Shown here: positions 51,058 through 59,459 of the stretch, piece by piece
Layout of the letters: every line of letters starts with the position of its first letter
Position numbering within the stretch: the stretch's first letter is position 1
DNA from: Jiulongibacter sp966250325
GTDB taxonomy: Bacteria > Bacteroidota > Bacteroidia > Cytophagales > Spirosomataceae
Reading direction: 5' to 3'
NCBI GenBank assembly: GCA_966250325.1
Contig: CBINGY010000011.1
Span: forward strand, 1 to 64,000
Length of the DNA stretch: 64,000 nucleotides
The notes under the pieces: generated by a model
Databases searched by the model: none
Told to the model about the DNA's origin: nothing
What the model saw: only the letters and a program-made list of their open reading frames with translations
Position numbers and translations under genes: made by a program

Positions 51058-52197
51058 TTATTTATTGTCCAGCATTCCGCGTCCAGACTTCTGTATTTTG
51101 CCGGAAGTTGTAAGCTCTTTGGAGAGTTTGTCAAGAATTCCGTTAATAAACAGGCTGCTTTTCGGAGTGCTGTAATTCTTCGCAATTTCGATTATTTCAT
51201 TGATAGTCACCTTTACGGGGATGGAAGGAAACTCCATCATTTCTACCAAAGCCATTTTCAAAAGGATTTTATCTGTATCTGCCACCCGTTCATATTCCCA
51301 GTTTTTTAGATTGGGTAAGATATATTCCATCAGTTCCTCCTCTTCGTCGATACTTTTGGTAAACAGCACTTTCAAAAAATCTTTTCGTTCATCCCATTCT
51401 TCATCGGGTTCAGATACACTCAGCTGGCCCATATTCTCATAATCCTGAAATGTATGAGCCACCATGGCACGAAGCGTTTCTTTGTCTTCAGGCCAGTAAA
51501 GGTGATATCGTTCAAAGTAAGAAACACTTTCCTCACTCTTCAGAAAAATATTCTTGACCAAGTATTTGAGAAGGGCTACTTCCTCTTCCATGGTATGGTT
51601 TAACCGGGAGCAGTATTCCACGTACTTCTGGTTTGACTTTAACACATTTCTGTAGATACTTTTTACCACTTCGGTATCCTGGCTCCACCCTGCATTTCTT
51701 TTGAGCCTCTGTAGTTCAAAACCAGAATGCTCACGCAGTTCTCTGATAAGCTTCATATCGCTTAGCTTGCTTTTACCTTCATGATCACGGTCACGGGAGG
51801 CCATGTCTGCCAGTTCCAGATAAAGTGCGAGCATTTTGTAATATACCTCAAACACCTTATCGGCATCTTTCAGGACACGTAGTACCATTTGCTGGCGGTC
51901 GTTCCGGTTACTGGCTACAAAAGTGCCCGCCGCCTCTTTAACTGCTTTTTCTATACCCGCAGGGGCTTCAAAATCTTCCTTTTCTCTGTTAATGGAAAAC
52001 TGTTCTTCCAGAAGCTGAATTCCCAGCGTAGTCATACCCGCCAACTTGGTTTTGTCCTGTTTTTCCATTGAATTAAGATCAGGAGCAAAACGATCACGAA
52101 TCAGGTCCTGAGCAAGCAGAAAGTTGGCTTTTTTGGATTGTTCGTAGGCATAAAGTGCCTGCATGGCTCTGATTCGGATAAGACGTCTGTTCAGCAT
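51058..52197 (-). CDS. nusB: Transcription antitermination factor NusB (long Bacteroidota form)
   Basis: The ATG at 52197 (379 residues) begins MLNRRLIRIRAMQALYAYEQ, the classical NusB N-terminus. A start at 52251 would lie upstream of the -7 box. The protein is more than twice the E. coli length because of a long insertion. The C-terminal ~130 residues hold the second part of the NusB core (FLKVLFTKSIDEEEELMEYI, RVADTDKILLKMALVEMMEF, TINEIIEIAKNYSTPKSSLF, NGILDKL). It binds boxA RNA with NusE in rRNA antitermination. It is the first gene of the operon with ytxH, DUF1573 and yajC. Confidence 0.92.
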   Translation of the reverse strand: MLNRRLIRIRAMQALYAYEQSKKANFLLAQDLIRDRFAPDLNSMEKQDKTKLAGMTTLGIQLLEEQFSINREKEDFEAPAGIEKAVKEAAGTFVASNRNDRQQMVLRVLKDADKVFEVYYKMLALYLELADMASRDRDHEGKSKLSDMKLIRELREHSGFELQRLKRNAGWSQDTEVVKSIYRNVLKSNQKYVEYCSRLNHTMEEEVALLKYLVKNIFLKSEESVSYFERYHLYWPEDKETLRAMVAHTFQDYENMGQLSVSEPDEEWDERKDFLKVLFTKSIDEEEELMEYILPNLKNWEYERVADTDKILLKMALVEMMEFPSIPVKVTINEIIEIAKNYSTPKSSLFINGILDKLSKELTTSGKIQKSGRGMLDNK

Positions 52198-52224
52198 ATT
52201 GGTCAAAGAACTACTTGTAGAGTG

Positions 52225-52232
52225 CAAAATTA
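52225..52232 (-). promoter_or_regulatory. Candidate -7 element of nusB
   Basis: The minus strand reads TAATTTTG, a full TAnnTTTG match, 27 bases upstream of the nusB ATG. A TTG lies 16 bases further upstream, shorter than the usual 19. Confidence 0.45.
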
Positions 52233-52264
52233 CGGAAATCCCTTTTTTCAATTACCATAAACCC

Positions 52265-52272
52265 TAATTTTG
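52265..52272 (+). promoter_or_regulatory. Candidate -7 element of the S41-like gene
   Basis: TAATTTTG matches TAnnTTTG, 23 bases before the TTG start at 52296. A T-run sits at the -33 position. It is divergent from the nusB -7 box, 33 bases away. Confidence 0.45.
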
Positions 52273-52295
52273 ATTCAAATTATACCAAAAATAAC

Positions 52296-53768
52296 TTGAA
52301 ACCTTTCTGGTCAGGCTGGCTTGTTCTCTGCTTTGCGGTCGCAAATAGTTCATTTGCTCAGCAACAACTCTCTGCTTCGCAAGCCAGGGAGGATCTCATG
52401 GTATTGTACAATTCTTATCGAAAAGTTCATCCGGGTTTGTACCGTTATCAGGATACGCTCTCTTTTGACACACGATTTCATGATTTATATGATTCTATAG
52501 AAGAACCTCTTAGTTACGAGTCTTTTTTCAGAAAAGCTGCTTTGCTAAATGAGTCTGTAAAAGATCTGCATACCAGTGTTCAGCCTAGTAAGACCTGGTT
52601 AAAAGGGCACAAAAAAGTTTTACCATTCATCCTAAGAGAGGTGGAAGGCTCTATCTATGTGCAGTACAATGCTTCAGATGACTCCACATTTGTGCGAGGT
52701 CTTGAGGTACTGGAAGTTAACGGAAAGAAAGTGAAGGAATTAGTGAACGAAATCTCAGATTTGTTAGGAACGGATGGTGGAAATGAATGGACAAAAAGGT
52801 ACTATGCGGTAAAAGGGTTTCACAACTATTATCCCAGATTTTATTCCCTGGATGATAGTGTAAGCGTATCGGTCCGTTTTGAAGGGGAAATGACGAGAGT
52901 AGTTCATCTGGCATGCGTAGACAGGAAATTACTTACATCAACTATCCTTAAAAGATACCCGGATAAAAAACGCCAGAATTTGACCTATTCTTTAGAAGAT
53001 ACCTTACAAAAAGCAGCCCGGCTTGATATCAGTTCATTTGTTTACAGAGCATCTCCGATTGATATTTTTCAACGAAAATTCAAGAGAACACTTAAGAGGC
53101 GTTTCCGCGAAATAAAAGAGGATTCTGTGAAACATCTGGTACTTGATTTCAGAGGAAATGGAGGCGGGTATATTCCGAATGTGGGTAGGCTGATGAAGTA
53201 TGTATCACTGGAACCCTATAAACTTATGGATACGATGGCCTTTTCAAGAAATGCCTATTTCCGGATTTTCCCAGCCTACCGCATGATTCCGCCGCTGATA
53301 GCTCCTTTATTTTTCAATAAACGAGATAGCCATTACCGATTCCGAAGTTTTGCAGACCACCCACACAGGAAACCCAGTAAGCTGGCATTCAAGGGCGAAT
53401 TGTATGCTATGATGGACCCCGGTTCTTATTCTGCCACTGTTTTTTCTCTGGCTCTTCTAAATACTATGAACCGGGCACTATTGATAGGATCCAGCCCGGG
53501 GGGGACTACCTGGGGAAGCCATGCAGGGAGCTGGTACACTAAAACCCTTCCGAATAGCCGGATAAGAGCCCGGATTCCTCAGTTTAGAATCGTGCATAGT
53601 CAGTGGGGCAGGAGAGAGGAAAAATTATTTCTTCAACCGAATTACTTAATTCATGAAAGTCTGGACGATTTCGTAAGCGACCGCGATGCGTACGTAGAGG
53701 GTTTTAAAGCACTTATTGTAGAAAAGAAACCACTTCGAAATCAGAGAGCTTACGATCAAATGAAGTAA
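52296..53768 (+). CDS. S41-family peptidase-like secreted protein
   Basis: This 490-residue protein is translated from a probable TTG start; no in-frame ATG precedes the signal peptide (KPFWSGWLVLCFAVANSSFA, then QQQ). The C-terminal half shows the S41/tail-specific protease core: HLVLDFRGNGGGYIPNVG, then GELYAMMDPGSYSATVFSLA with nucleophile candidates Ser377 and Ser379, and LIGSSPGGTTWGSHAG. The usual lysine dyad partner is not obvious. A PDZ-like segment (YVQYNASDDSTFVRGLEVLEV) precedes it. It probably acts in the periplasm or at the cell surface. Its 3' end overlaps the convergent nagA gene by 56 bases. Confidence 0.75.
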   Translation: MKPFWSGWLVLCFAVANSSFAQQQLSASQAREDLMVLYNSYRKVHPGLYRYQDTLSFDTRFHDLYDSIEEPLSYESFFRKAALLNESVKDLHTSVQPSKTWLKGHKKVLPFILREVEGSIYVQYNASDDSTFVRGLEVLEVNGKKVKELVNEISDLLGTDGGNEWTKRYYAVKGFHNYYPRFYSLDDSVSVSVRFEGEMTRVVHLACVDRKLLTSTILKRYPDKKRQNLTYSLEDTLQKAARLDISSFVYRASPIDIFQRKFKRTLKRRFREIKEDSVKHLVLDFRGNGGGYIPNVGRLMKYVSLEPYKLMDTMAFSRNAYFRIFPAYRMIPPLIAPLFFNKRDSHYRFRSFADHPHRKPSKLAFKGELYAMMDPGSYSATVFSLALLNTMNRALLIGSSPGGTTWGSHAGSWYTKTLPNSRIRARIPQFRIVHSQWGRREEKLFLQPNYLIHESLDDFVSDRDAYVEGFKALIVEKKPLRNQRAYDQMK

Positions 53769-54816
53769 AAACTGCAGGATATCCAGGTGCTACTCTTCCT
53801 AGATGGTCTGCCATTTTTATTGCTTTGGCCGGGCGATCTGTCACCATACTTATCGCAGTTTTTAAAGGAATTGACAATTCATTTACGGCATTTGAGACAC
53901 ATTCTCCAAGAGATACAGCAGAGCCGGCAAGATTTCCCTCAGAGTTGACATATTCCCCATTCTTCAAAGTAGCATCAAACTCTTCCCACCGGAACTTCTC
54001 TTTTTTTCTGCCGAGAAACAGTGCATCTGAAATTAAAAAAAGCTTTTCTGGTTTTGATTGCCAGGCCACCTCAGCTGCTCCGAAATGACAATGCTTGCCA
54101 TCCAGAATGATAGGTGCCCATATCTCTTCATGTGATAGTGAGGCACCGATGAGTCCCGGGCTTCGGTGCTGAAAGGCACTCATGGCATTGTAGAGATGGG
54201 TGACCAGATTGATTCCCAGGCTAAAAGCCCAAATAGCCTGCTCATAAGTAGCATTTGAATGACCGGCAGAAAGGGTTATACCACTGTCAAGTATGAACTT
54301 AATCTGATCTTCAGTAAACTGTTCGGGTGCAATCGTCCAAATCTTAATTACCTCCTTGCCAGCATTTACGATGGCTCTAATTTCTTCGAGATCGGGCTTA
54401 CGAACATATTTGGCCAAATGAGCTCCTCTTTTTAAAGGATTTAGAAAGGGGCCTTCAAGGTGTAAACCCACCACACCCGAGTGCGGATTGGATTGCATGT
54501 AATTTTTTACAACTTCTATTCCCTGAAGGATATTCTCGGGAGATGAAGTTATTAAAGTAGGAAGCACAAAGTATGTTCCTGTTTTTACAGAAGCCTCGAA
54601 AATATCCTGTATGGCCTCTGCACTATTGCTTTGAGTAAGGTAAAGCTCCTCGCCCCCGTTAATATGCGTATCAAAAAAAGCCGCTGAGAGGCATTCATAC
54701 TGAGGAATTCCGGTGCAATCGGAGATAGAACGGATCTTACCGTTATCTATGACAATTTTCTTATTCGTTAATTCTTCTCCGTTTGTGAAAAGGCTCCTTG
54801 TTGTAATTTCCTGCAT
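53713..54816 (-). CDS. nagA: N-acetylglucosamine-6-phosphate deacetylase
   Basis: This 367-residue amidohydrolase has FDTHINGG at the N-terminal metal motif position, GLHLEGPFLNPLKRGAH, LSAGHSNATYEQA, VTHLYNAMSAFQHRSPG, ILDGKHCHF and the catalytic Asp in FLISDALFLG. These match NagA, which deacetylates GlcNAc-6-phosphate to glucosamine-6-phosphate in amino-sugar use and cell-wall recycling. It lies on the same strand as the alpha-L-fucosidase gene, which starts upstream; the gap is 61 bases, so the two may form a glycan-use pair. Confidence 0.9.
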   Translation of the reverse strand: MQEITTRSLFTNGEELTNKKIVIDNGKIRSISDCTGIPQYECLSAAFFDTHINGGEELYLTQSNSAEAIQDIFEASVKTGTYFVLPTLITSSPENILQGIEVVKNYMQSNPHSGVVGLHLEGPFLNPLKRGAHLAKYVRKPDLEEIRAIVNAGKEVIKIWTIAPEQFTEDQIKFILDSGITLSAGHSNATYEQAIWAFSLGINLVTHLYNAMSAFQHRSPGLIGASLSHEEIWAPIILDGKHCHFGAAEVAWQSKPEKLFLISDALFLGRKKEKFRWEEFDATLKNGEYVNSEGNLAGSAVSLGECVSNAVNELSIPLKTAISMVTDRPAKAIKMADHLGRVAPGYPAVFTSFDRKLSDFEVVSFLQ

Positions 54817-54877
54817 ACTTTTTAGCTTGATTAAGAGTATCCCAATATTTTGATTGAGAAATAAGGATTGGTTTATT

Positions 54878-56194
54878 TCAATAGCTCAGTTCCAGCACCG
54901 TATCATAAGGATCAAAGTCAACACCACTCAAATCGAAAATGTAATAGTCATTCATTCCGGCAGATTTAAAGGCAACTGGTTTGCCCGAACTATGGAGTTT
55001 TGCCGATTTAACTGTTTTGGGAATGGAAAGAGCCAGATCTTTAGGTTGATCAAATAGATGAAGATAGATTCGTGAATCAGTCAAGGTGACAGCAAGCTTA
55101 TCGGTAGGCCGAATAAAACCACCACGGGTATTCCGTATCGACTGTTCATTACGACCCAGCCATTCTCCCATTTGCTGAAGTCTTTCCGTAAACTCAGGCT
55201 GGATGGTTCCGTCAGGCATAGGCCCGATATTCAGAAGGAAATTTGCCCCAAACCCTGCCGCTTTCGCCAGATATTGAATCAAAGATTTTGTGCTTTTGTA
55301 GTTTAGATCGGTGATGTTATACCCCCAGGCTCCGTTTATAGTCTCGCAGGTTTCAAGCGGCAAGGCAGAAACAGATGCTCCGCCAAAACCGGTTGTATTA
55401 TTTCCCGGGAGATCTTTCTCGAACATCTGAAAATCTTCTCCCGGAAATGGAGTAAGATGGTGATTATTACCAATCAGAGCATGAGGCTGTAAACGGTGAA
55501 TAAGAGCATAAATCTCATCATAATGCCAATTGACTTTTGATGTGGCAGATTTATCATGGTCATTGTTCAGTTGATCCCAGTGCCCGTCAAACCATATTCC
55601 GGAAATCTCACCATAGTTGGTCAAAAGTTCAGTAAGTTGGGCTTTCATAAATTCAATGTATTTTGGCCAGTCACTTTTAGCCGTACGGCCCGTACCTTGG
55701 CCTGTTCGTCCTGTTTCGTACTGATAATCTGAGCGGTACCAATCCAGGAGCGAATAATAGAAGAAAAGTTTTATTCCTTGTTTATGGCATTCGTCGGCTA
55801 TCTGCTTAACCACATCTTTTCCAAAGGGAGTATGGGTGATCTTCCAGTCAGATTGTCCGGTATCCCATAGACTGAATCCATCGTGATGCCGGGTAATGAG
55901 GGTGATATATTTCATTCCTGCCGATTTAGCCAGCCCTACCCACTCCTTTGCATTAAAATTATGAGGATAAAAAGAGTTCTGAAGGCGTGTATAATCATCC
56001 ACTTTGATGTTTCGGTTATTCATCACCCATTCTCCGCTGCCAAGTGAGCTGCTCAGTCCCCAGTGTATGAACATTCCAAAGCGGGCATCCTGAAACCATT
56101 CTCTGGCGGCGAGGTTCTCTGCTGACGGCTTATAGTTTTCCTGGGAAAAGGTATGAAAACTGAGGAGCGAAAACAGGAGAATAAACTTTTTCAT
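54878..56194 (-). CDS. Alpha-L-fucosidase (GH29), secreted
   Basis: The ATG at 56194 (438 residues) begins with a signal peptide (MKKFILLFSLLSFHTFS-Q). The GH29 catalytic domain shows WFQDARFGMFIHWGLSS, ITLITRHHDGFSLWDT (substrate His-His), and nucleophile Asp203 in GIWFDGHWDQ. The domain end has FLLNIGPMPDGTIQPE and a small C-terminal beta domain follows. It removes alpha-linked fucose from glycans. There is no SusC/D pair nearby. A terminator-like hairpin lies only 32 bases upstream of the start codon, at 56226-56253. Confidence 0.92.
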   Translation of the reverse strand: MKKFILLFSLLSFHTFSQENYKPSAENLAAREWFQDARFGMFIHWGLSSSLGSGEWVMNNRNIKVDDYTRLQNSFYPHNFNAKEWVGLAKSAGMKYITLITRHHDGFSLWDTGQSDWKITHTPFGKDVVKQIADECHKQGIKLFFYYSLLDWYRSDYQYETGRTGQGTGRTAKSDWPKYIEFMKAQLTELLTNYGEISGIWFDGHWDQLNNDHDKSATSKVNWHYDEIYALIHRLQPHALIGNNHHLTPFPGEDFQMFEKDLPGNNTTGFGGASVSALPLETCETINGAWGYNITDLNYKSTKSLIQYLAKAAGFGANFLLNIGPMPDGTIQPEFTERLQQMGEWLGRNEQSIRNTRGGFIRPTDKLAVTLTDSRIYLHLFDQPKDLALSIPKTVKSAKLHSSGKPVAFKSAGMNDYYIFDLSGVDFDPYDTVLELSY

Positions 56195-56225
56195 TCGAGA
56201 CAATTTAATCACTTAAATATAAAGA

Positions 56226-56253
56226 AAAAGCCTTCGAAATATCGAAGGCTTTT
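56226..56253 (-). terminator. Terminator-like hairpin upstream of the fucosidase gene
   Basis: AAAAGCCTTCGA and TCGAAGGCTTTT form a perfect 12-bp stem with a 4-base loop and, on the minus strand, a T-rich tail. It lies in the leader/promoter zone of the fucosidase gene, between divergent genes, so it would end a transcript that starts further right. Confidence 0.65.
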
Positions 56254-56293
56254 GTCTAACCCCTAAAATAAACCACTATTTTAAGCTCTATGT

Positions 56294-56359
56294 TTACAGG
56301 AACCAGGAGGTGTCCTGTTTTGCTTCAAAAAGTATATGAATAACGCACAACCGGGGCAT
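56294..56359 (-). CDS. Possible 21-codon mini-ORF ahead of the hairpin
   Basis: ATG (56359) to TAA encodes a 21-residue peptide starting MPRLCVIHIL and ending DTSWFL. It is followed 40 bases later by the hairpin at 56226-56253 on the same strand. Together they look like a very small transcription unit or a leader region for the fucosidase gene. I cannot show that it is translated. Confidence 0.25.
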   Translation of the reverse strand: MPRLCVIHILFEAKQDTSWFL

Positions 56360-56515
56360 CCAAATTGCACAGCAGCCCGTATTTTATTTTACGGTGATTT
56401 CATTAACAAGCCTTAACAATAACAGAACCAAACCTTCTGAATGGCTCTGTCATCTAATGACCAAATAGTTCTGAAAAGGAGTTTTCTTAAAGATTCAACA
56501 CTAAATTTTACGATT

Positions 56516-56926
56516 ATGAAAAAGTTAATGGTTCTTATCGCACTGACAGTTTTTGCCACCGTTGCCGCAAATGCTCAATACAGATCAGAAAGTTGGTCAA
56601 GAGATCGAACTTATGAACCAGCCACAGCACGAAGTGCCAGAGGTTCTGAAATGACTTTGAATGCCATGCAGCGTGAGGCCCGTGAGAAGATAGCTCATGG
56701 AATTGTAAACGGCAGCATCACCTCTCGCGAAGCCAGGTACCTTCTGGAAATGGCAGAGCGTATTGAAATGAAAGAAAATCGGTTTCTGAGAAATGGCAGG
56801 CTTACATCAGCCGAACGAAGAGATCTGGAAGGTGATCTTGCAGAACTTGACAGATCAATAAGAACAAACAAACGTGACAGAGAGCATTCCAATGCCGATC
56901 GCTATGTTCACGGAAAAAGATACTAG
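56516..56926 (+). CDS. Small basic secreted protein
   Basis: The ATG at 56516 (136 residues) gives a signal peptide (MKKLMVLIALTVFATVAANA-Q); the frame from 56441 has no support. The mature protein is highly charged and helical, with two successive motifs of the form I-x-x-G-x-x-x-G-S-I-T-S-R-E-A-x-x-L and N-G-R-L-T-S-A-E-R-R-x-L. I recall this motif pair from small secreted or periplasmic proteins in several phyla without known function. It is followed by a terminator shared with the convergent HAD gene. Confidence 0.7.
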   Translation: MKKLMVLIALTVFATVAANAQYRSESWSRDRTYEPATARSARGSEMTLNAMQREAREKIAHGIVNGSITSREARYLLEMAERIEMKENRFLRNGRLTSAERRDLEGDLAELDRSIRTNKRDREHSNADRYVHGKRY

Positions 56927-56963
56927 GGTTAAGTAATGAGTAATAGTTTTGAGTAAATGGGAA

Positions 56964-56996
56964 AGGGGCAGTTTTTTAAACTGCCTCTTTTTTTTG
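56964..56996. terminator. Terminator between the small secreted protein and HAD genes
   Basis: GGCAGTTT / AAACTGCC form a stem followed by a run of eight T on the plus strand. It overlaps the last codons of the HAD gene (stop at 56976). Confidence 0.75.
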
Positions 56997-57656
56997 TTCG
57001 AGAAAGGGTAGTAGTTCTATCAATGAATTTACCTTTTGGCTTGCCTTATTGAATACTTCAAGTTTAAAATCATGCGGAGATGGGACCGCTACCACCTGGG
57101 CTCCGGAAGCCGCTGCACCGATTACTCCATTTCCTGAATCTTCCAGGATGAGGCAGGATTCTATCGGCTGTCCAAGATTTCGGGCTACAGTTAAATAAAC
57201 TGCAGGATTTGGCTTGTTGAATTTTTCGAGTTCTGCCGAATGATAAAAATGAAAACGGTCAATGAGATTTAGTTTTTTGAGTACGGTCTCAATCATACCC
57301 ATAGGTGACGCAGAAGCCAGACCGATTTTCCATTGGTTACGTTCTGCCAGACTAATCACCTCCTCTACGCCGGGCATTGCAAGTGCCTCTGATTCCATAT
57401 AGTCTTCGGTAAGTCTGATAAGTTGATTTTTGATCTCAGCGAAGTTGGGCTTAGGCCAGGGCTTTTTACCATACCAATATTGGATGACATCTTCTATGGG
57501 CTTACCGGTAGTTTCCAAACACATCTCAAGGGTAAGATGCAAGCCTTTTTCGGCAAAAATCTTCATCTCGGCTTTTTGCCAACATGGTTCAGAATTGACA
57601 AGAAGGCCATCCATATCAAAGATGACCGCCTTTATTTTTTGAATATCCAGAGGCAT
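56976..57656 (-). CDS. HAD-superfamily phosphatase (2-deoxyglucose-6-phosphatase-like)
   Basis: This 226-residue protein has HAD motif I IFDMDGLLVNSEP (Asp14, Asp16), a helical C1-type cap (residues ~20-90), motif II LASASP, motif III Lys in KFNKPNPAVY, and motif IV LILEDSGNGV. The order and the LVNSEPCWQKAE start resemble the YniC/HxpB sugar-phosphate phosphatases rather than beta-phosphoglucomutase, though separation by eye is uncertain. It is the fourth and last gene of the bshA operon, 12 bases after the ABC exporter. Confidence 0.8.
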   Translation of the reverse strand: MPLDIQKIKAVIFDMDGLLVNSEPCWQKAEMKIFAEKGLHLTLEMCLETTGKPIEDVIQYWYGKKPWPKPNFAEIKNQLIRLTEDYMESEALAMPGVEEVISLAERNQWKIGLASASPMGMIETVLKKLNLIDRFHFYHSAELEKFNKPNPAVYLTVARNLGQPIESCLILEDSGNGVIGAAASGAQVVAVPSPHDFKLEVFNKASQKVNSLIELLPFLEQKKEAV

Positions 57657-57668
57657 GAGGGTAATTGT

Positions 57669-59450
57669 TTACTCTTCTTCCAGACTCATTTGTTTATCGT
57701 AGAGCTCTTTGTACACCCCGTTGGCATCCATGAGGTCCTGGTGAGTTCCCTGCTCCGCTATGATTCCGTCATCCAGCACCACAATACGGTCTGCAAGTTT
57801 GACAGAACTCACTCTGTGTGAAATAATTACTGAAGTTCGATTTTTCATGATTCTTTCCAGGTTGCCCAGTATTTTGTTTTCCGTGTTGGTATCTACTGCC
57901 GAAAGGCAATCATCCAGAATAAGGATTTTTGGCTCTCTTACTATAGCTCTGGCAATGGACAGACGCTGTTTTTGTCCTCCGGAAAGGGTAACCCCGCGTT
58001 CACCCACTTCCGTTTTAAATCCTTCGGGGAAATCCATAATATTGGAATACAAGTCGGCATCTTTTGCCGCCTGAATAATCGCTTCTTCTCCAATTTCGGG
58101 CATTCCGAAACGAATGTTATCTTTTATACTTTCAGAGAAAAGGAATACATCCTGTGGTACATAGCCCATCTGTGCCCGTAAAAATTGCGTATCAAATTCC
58201 TTAATGGGCACATCGTCAATATATACTTCTCCCTCTGTGGTATCGTACATTCTCAAAAGAAGGTTTGCAATCGTACTTTTACCGCTTCCGGTAGTTCCCA
58301 AAATCGCTACGGTTTCTCCCGATTCAATGGAAAGATTGAAGTCTTTCAGGGCTTTGATTCCGCTGTCAGGATAAGTAAAACTCACATGCTCGAAACGAAT
58401 GGAGCCTTCAATATTCTTTTTCATGTGTTTTGTGGAGACGATGTCATTTTTGATATTCAAAAATTCATTGATTCGTTCCTGAGATGCCTCAGCTTGTTGG
58501 ATCTGACTGGTGGTCCATCCGAGAGCAGTCAAAGGCCAGGTGAGCATGAAAACATAAAGAATAAATTCTGTGATGTTTCCGGGAGTGAGTGATCCGGCAA
58601 TAATCTCCTGACCTCCTACATAAACACAAATCACTGTACTGAGTCCGATAAGAAACATAATCAGCGGGAAAAACAAGGCGTTCACCCTGGTTAGGTCCAG
58701 TTGTTTATCTCGATAAATATTACTTTCCACCGTAAATCTCCCTAAAGAATGACCTTCTTTGGCAAATGCTTTCAATACTCTGATTCCACTGAAAGCTTCC
58801 TGCACAAATGTGGAAAGTTTCGACAGGCTTCTCTGAATCTCAGCTGATCGTTTATTTACTATGCTGCTCACAATGAAAATACTGATGGAAAGAACAGGCA
58901 TGGGGACCAGAATCCACCAGGTAAGTCGGGCATTGACCGAAAACATGTACCCCAGGATGAGGATGATCAGCGTGGCCATATTGAGCAGATACATGATGGA
59001 AGGCCCGATATACATCCTCACTTTTCCCACGTCTTCAGATATTCTGGCCATCATATCTCCGGTAGAATTTCTCCGGTAGAAACTAAGCGGGAGGGTTTGA
59101 TAATGAGCGAAAATCTCATTTTTCATATCGTATTCGAAATGCCGTGACATCACGATGATCGTTTGCCTGACCAGAAAAAGGAAAAAGCCTTTGAGTATGG
59201 CCATGGCCAGAATAAGTACACCGTAAACAGTGAGACTGAAGGCAAAAACTTCGTACATGCTACTTTGTACAGTAGTTTTGTCAAAAAGAAAATAGACGTC
59301 AATATTCTCTTTGACCAGATCCAGAGCATGCCGCACTACCTGTGCCGGAATTACCCCGAAAAGGTTGGATATAATGGTGAAGATTGTACCCAGAATGAGA
59401 TACCATTTGTATTTTAGAAGGTATTTGTTCAGGTAGGCCAGGTTTTTCAT
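57669..59450 (-). CDS. ABC exporter, MsbA/BmrA-like half transporter
   Basis: This 593-residue half transporter has six membrane helices (to about residue 320) and an ATPase domain with Walker A GTTGSGKS, Q-loop GYVPQDVFLFS, signature LSGGQKQRLSIARA, Walker B ILILDD and H-loop IISHRVSS. The residue after the Walker B Asp is Asp, not the catalytic Glu (LDDCLSAVD). That substitution is known in the degenerate half of heterodimeric exporters such as BmrC/YheI, but no partner gene is adjacent. Export of a lipid, drug or peptide is likely. It is the third gene of the bshA operon. Confidence 0.85.
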   Translation of the reverse strand: MKNLAYLNKYLLKYKWYLILGTIFTIISNLFGVIPAQVVRHALDLVKENIDVYFLFDKTTVQSSMYEVFAFSLTVYGVLILAMAILKGFFLFLVRQTIIVMSRHFEYDMKNEIFAHYQTLPLSFYRRNSTGDMMARISEDVGKVRMYIGPSIMYLLNMATLIILILGYMFSVNARLTWWILVPMPVLSISIFIVSSIVNKRSAEIQRSLSKLSTFVQEAFSGIRVLKAFAKEGHSLGRFTVESNIYRDKQLDLTRVNALFFPLIMFLIGLSTVICVYVGGQEIIAGSLTPGNITEFILYVFMLTWPLTALGWTTSQIQQAEASQERINEFLNIKNDIVSTKHMKKNIEGSIRFEHVSFTYPDSGIKALKDFNLSIESGETVAILGTTGSGKSTIANLLLRMYDTTEGEVYIDDVPIKEFDTQFLRAQMGYVPQDVFLFSESIKDNIRFGMPEIGEEAIIQAAKDADLYSNIMDFPEGFKTEVGERGVTLSGGQKQRLSIARAIVREPKILILDDCLSAVDTNTENKILGNLERIMKNRTSVIISHRVSSVKLADRIVVLDDGIIAEQGTHQDLMDANGVYKELYDKQMSLEEE

Positions 59451-59459
59451 TCTGTAGTA

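Larger units (their letters stand above)
56195..56515. other. 321-base gap between divergent fucosidase and small-protein genes: hairpins and a mini-ORF
   Basis: This gap holds two hairpins (56226-56253 and 56296-56318) and a 21-codon minus-strand frame (56294-56359). An open plus-strand extension from 56441 joins the 56516 gene but is unlikely to be translated. No larger gene is visible. Confidence 0.5.
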
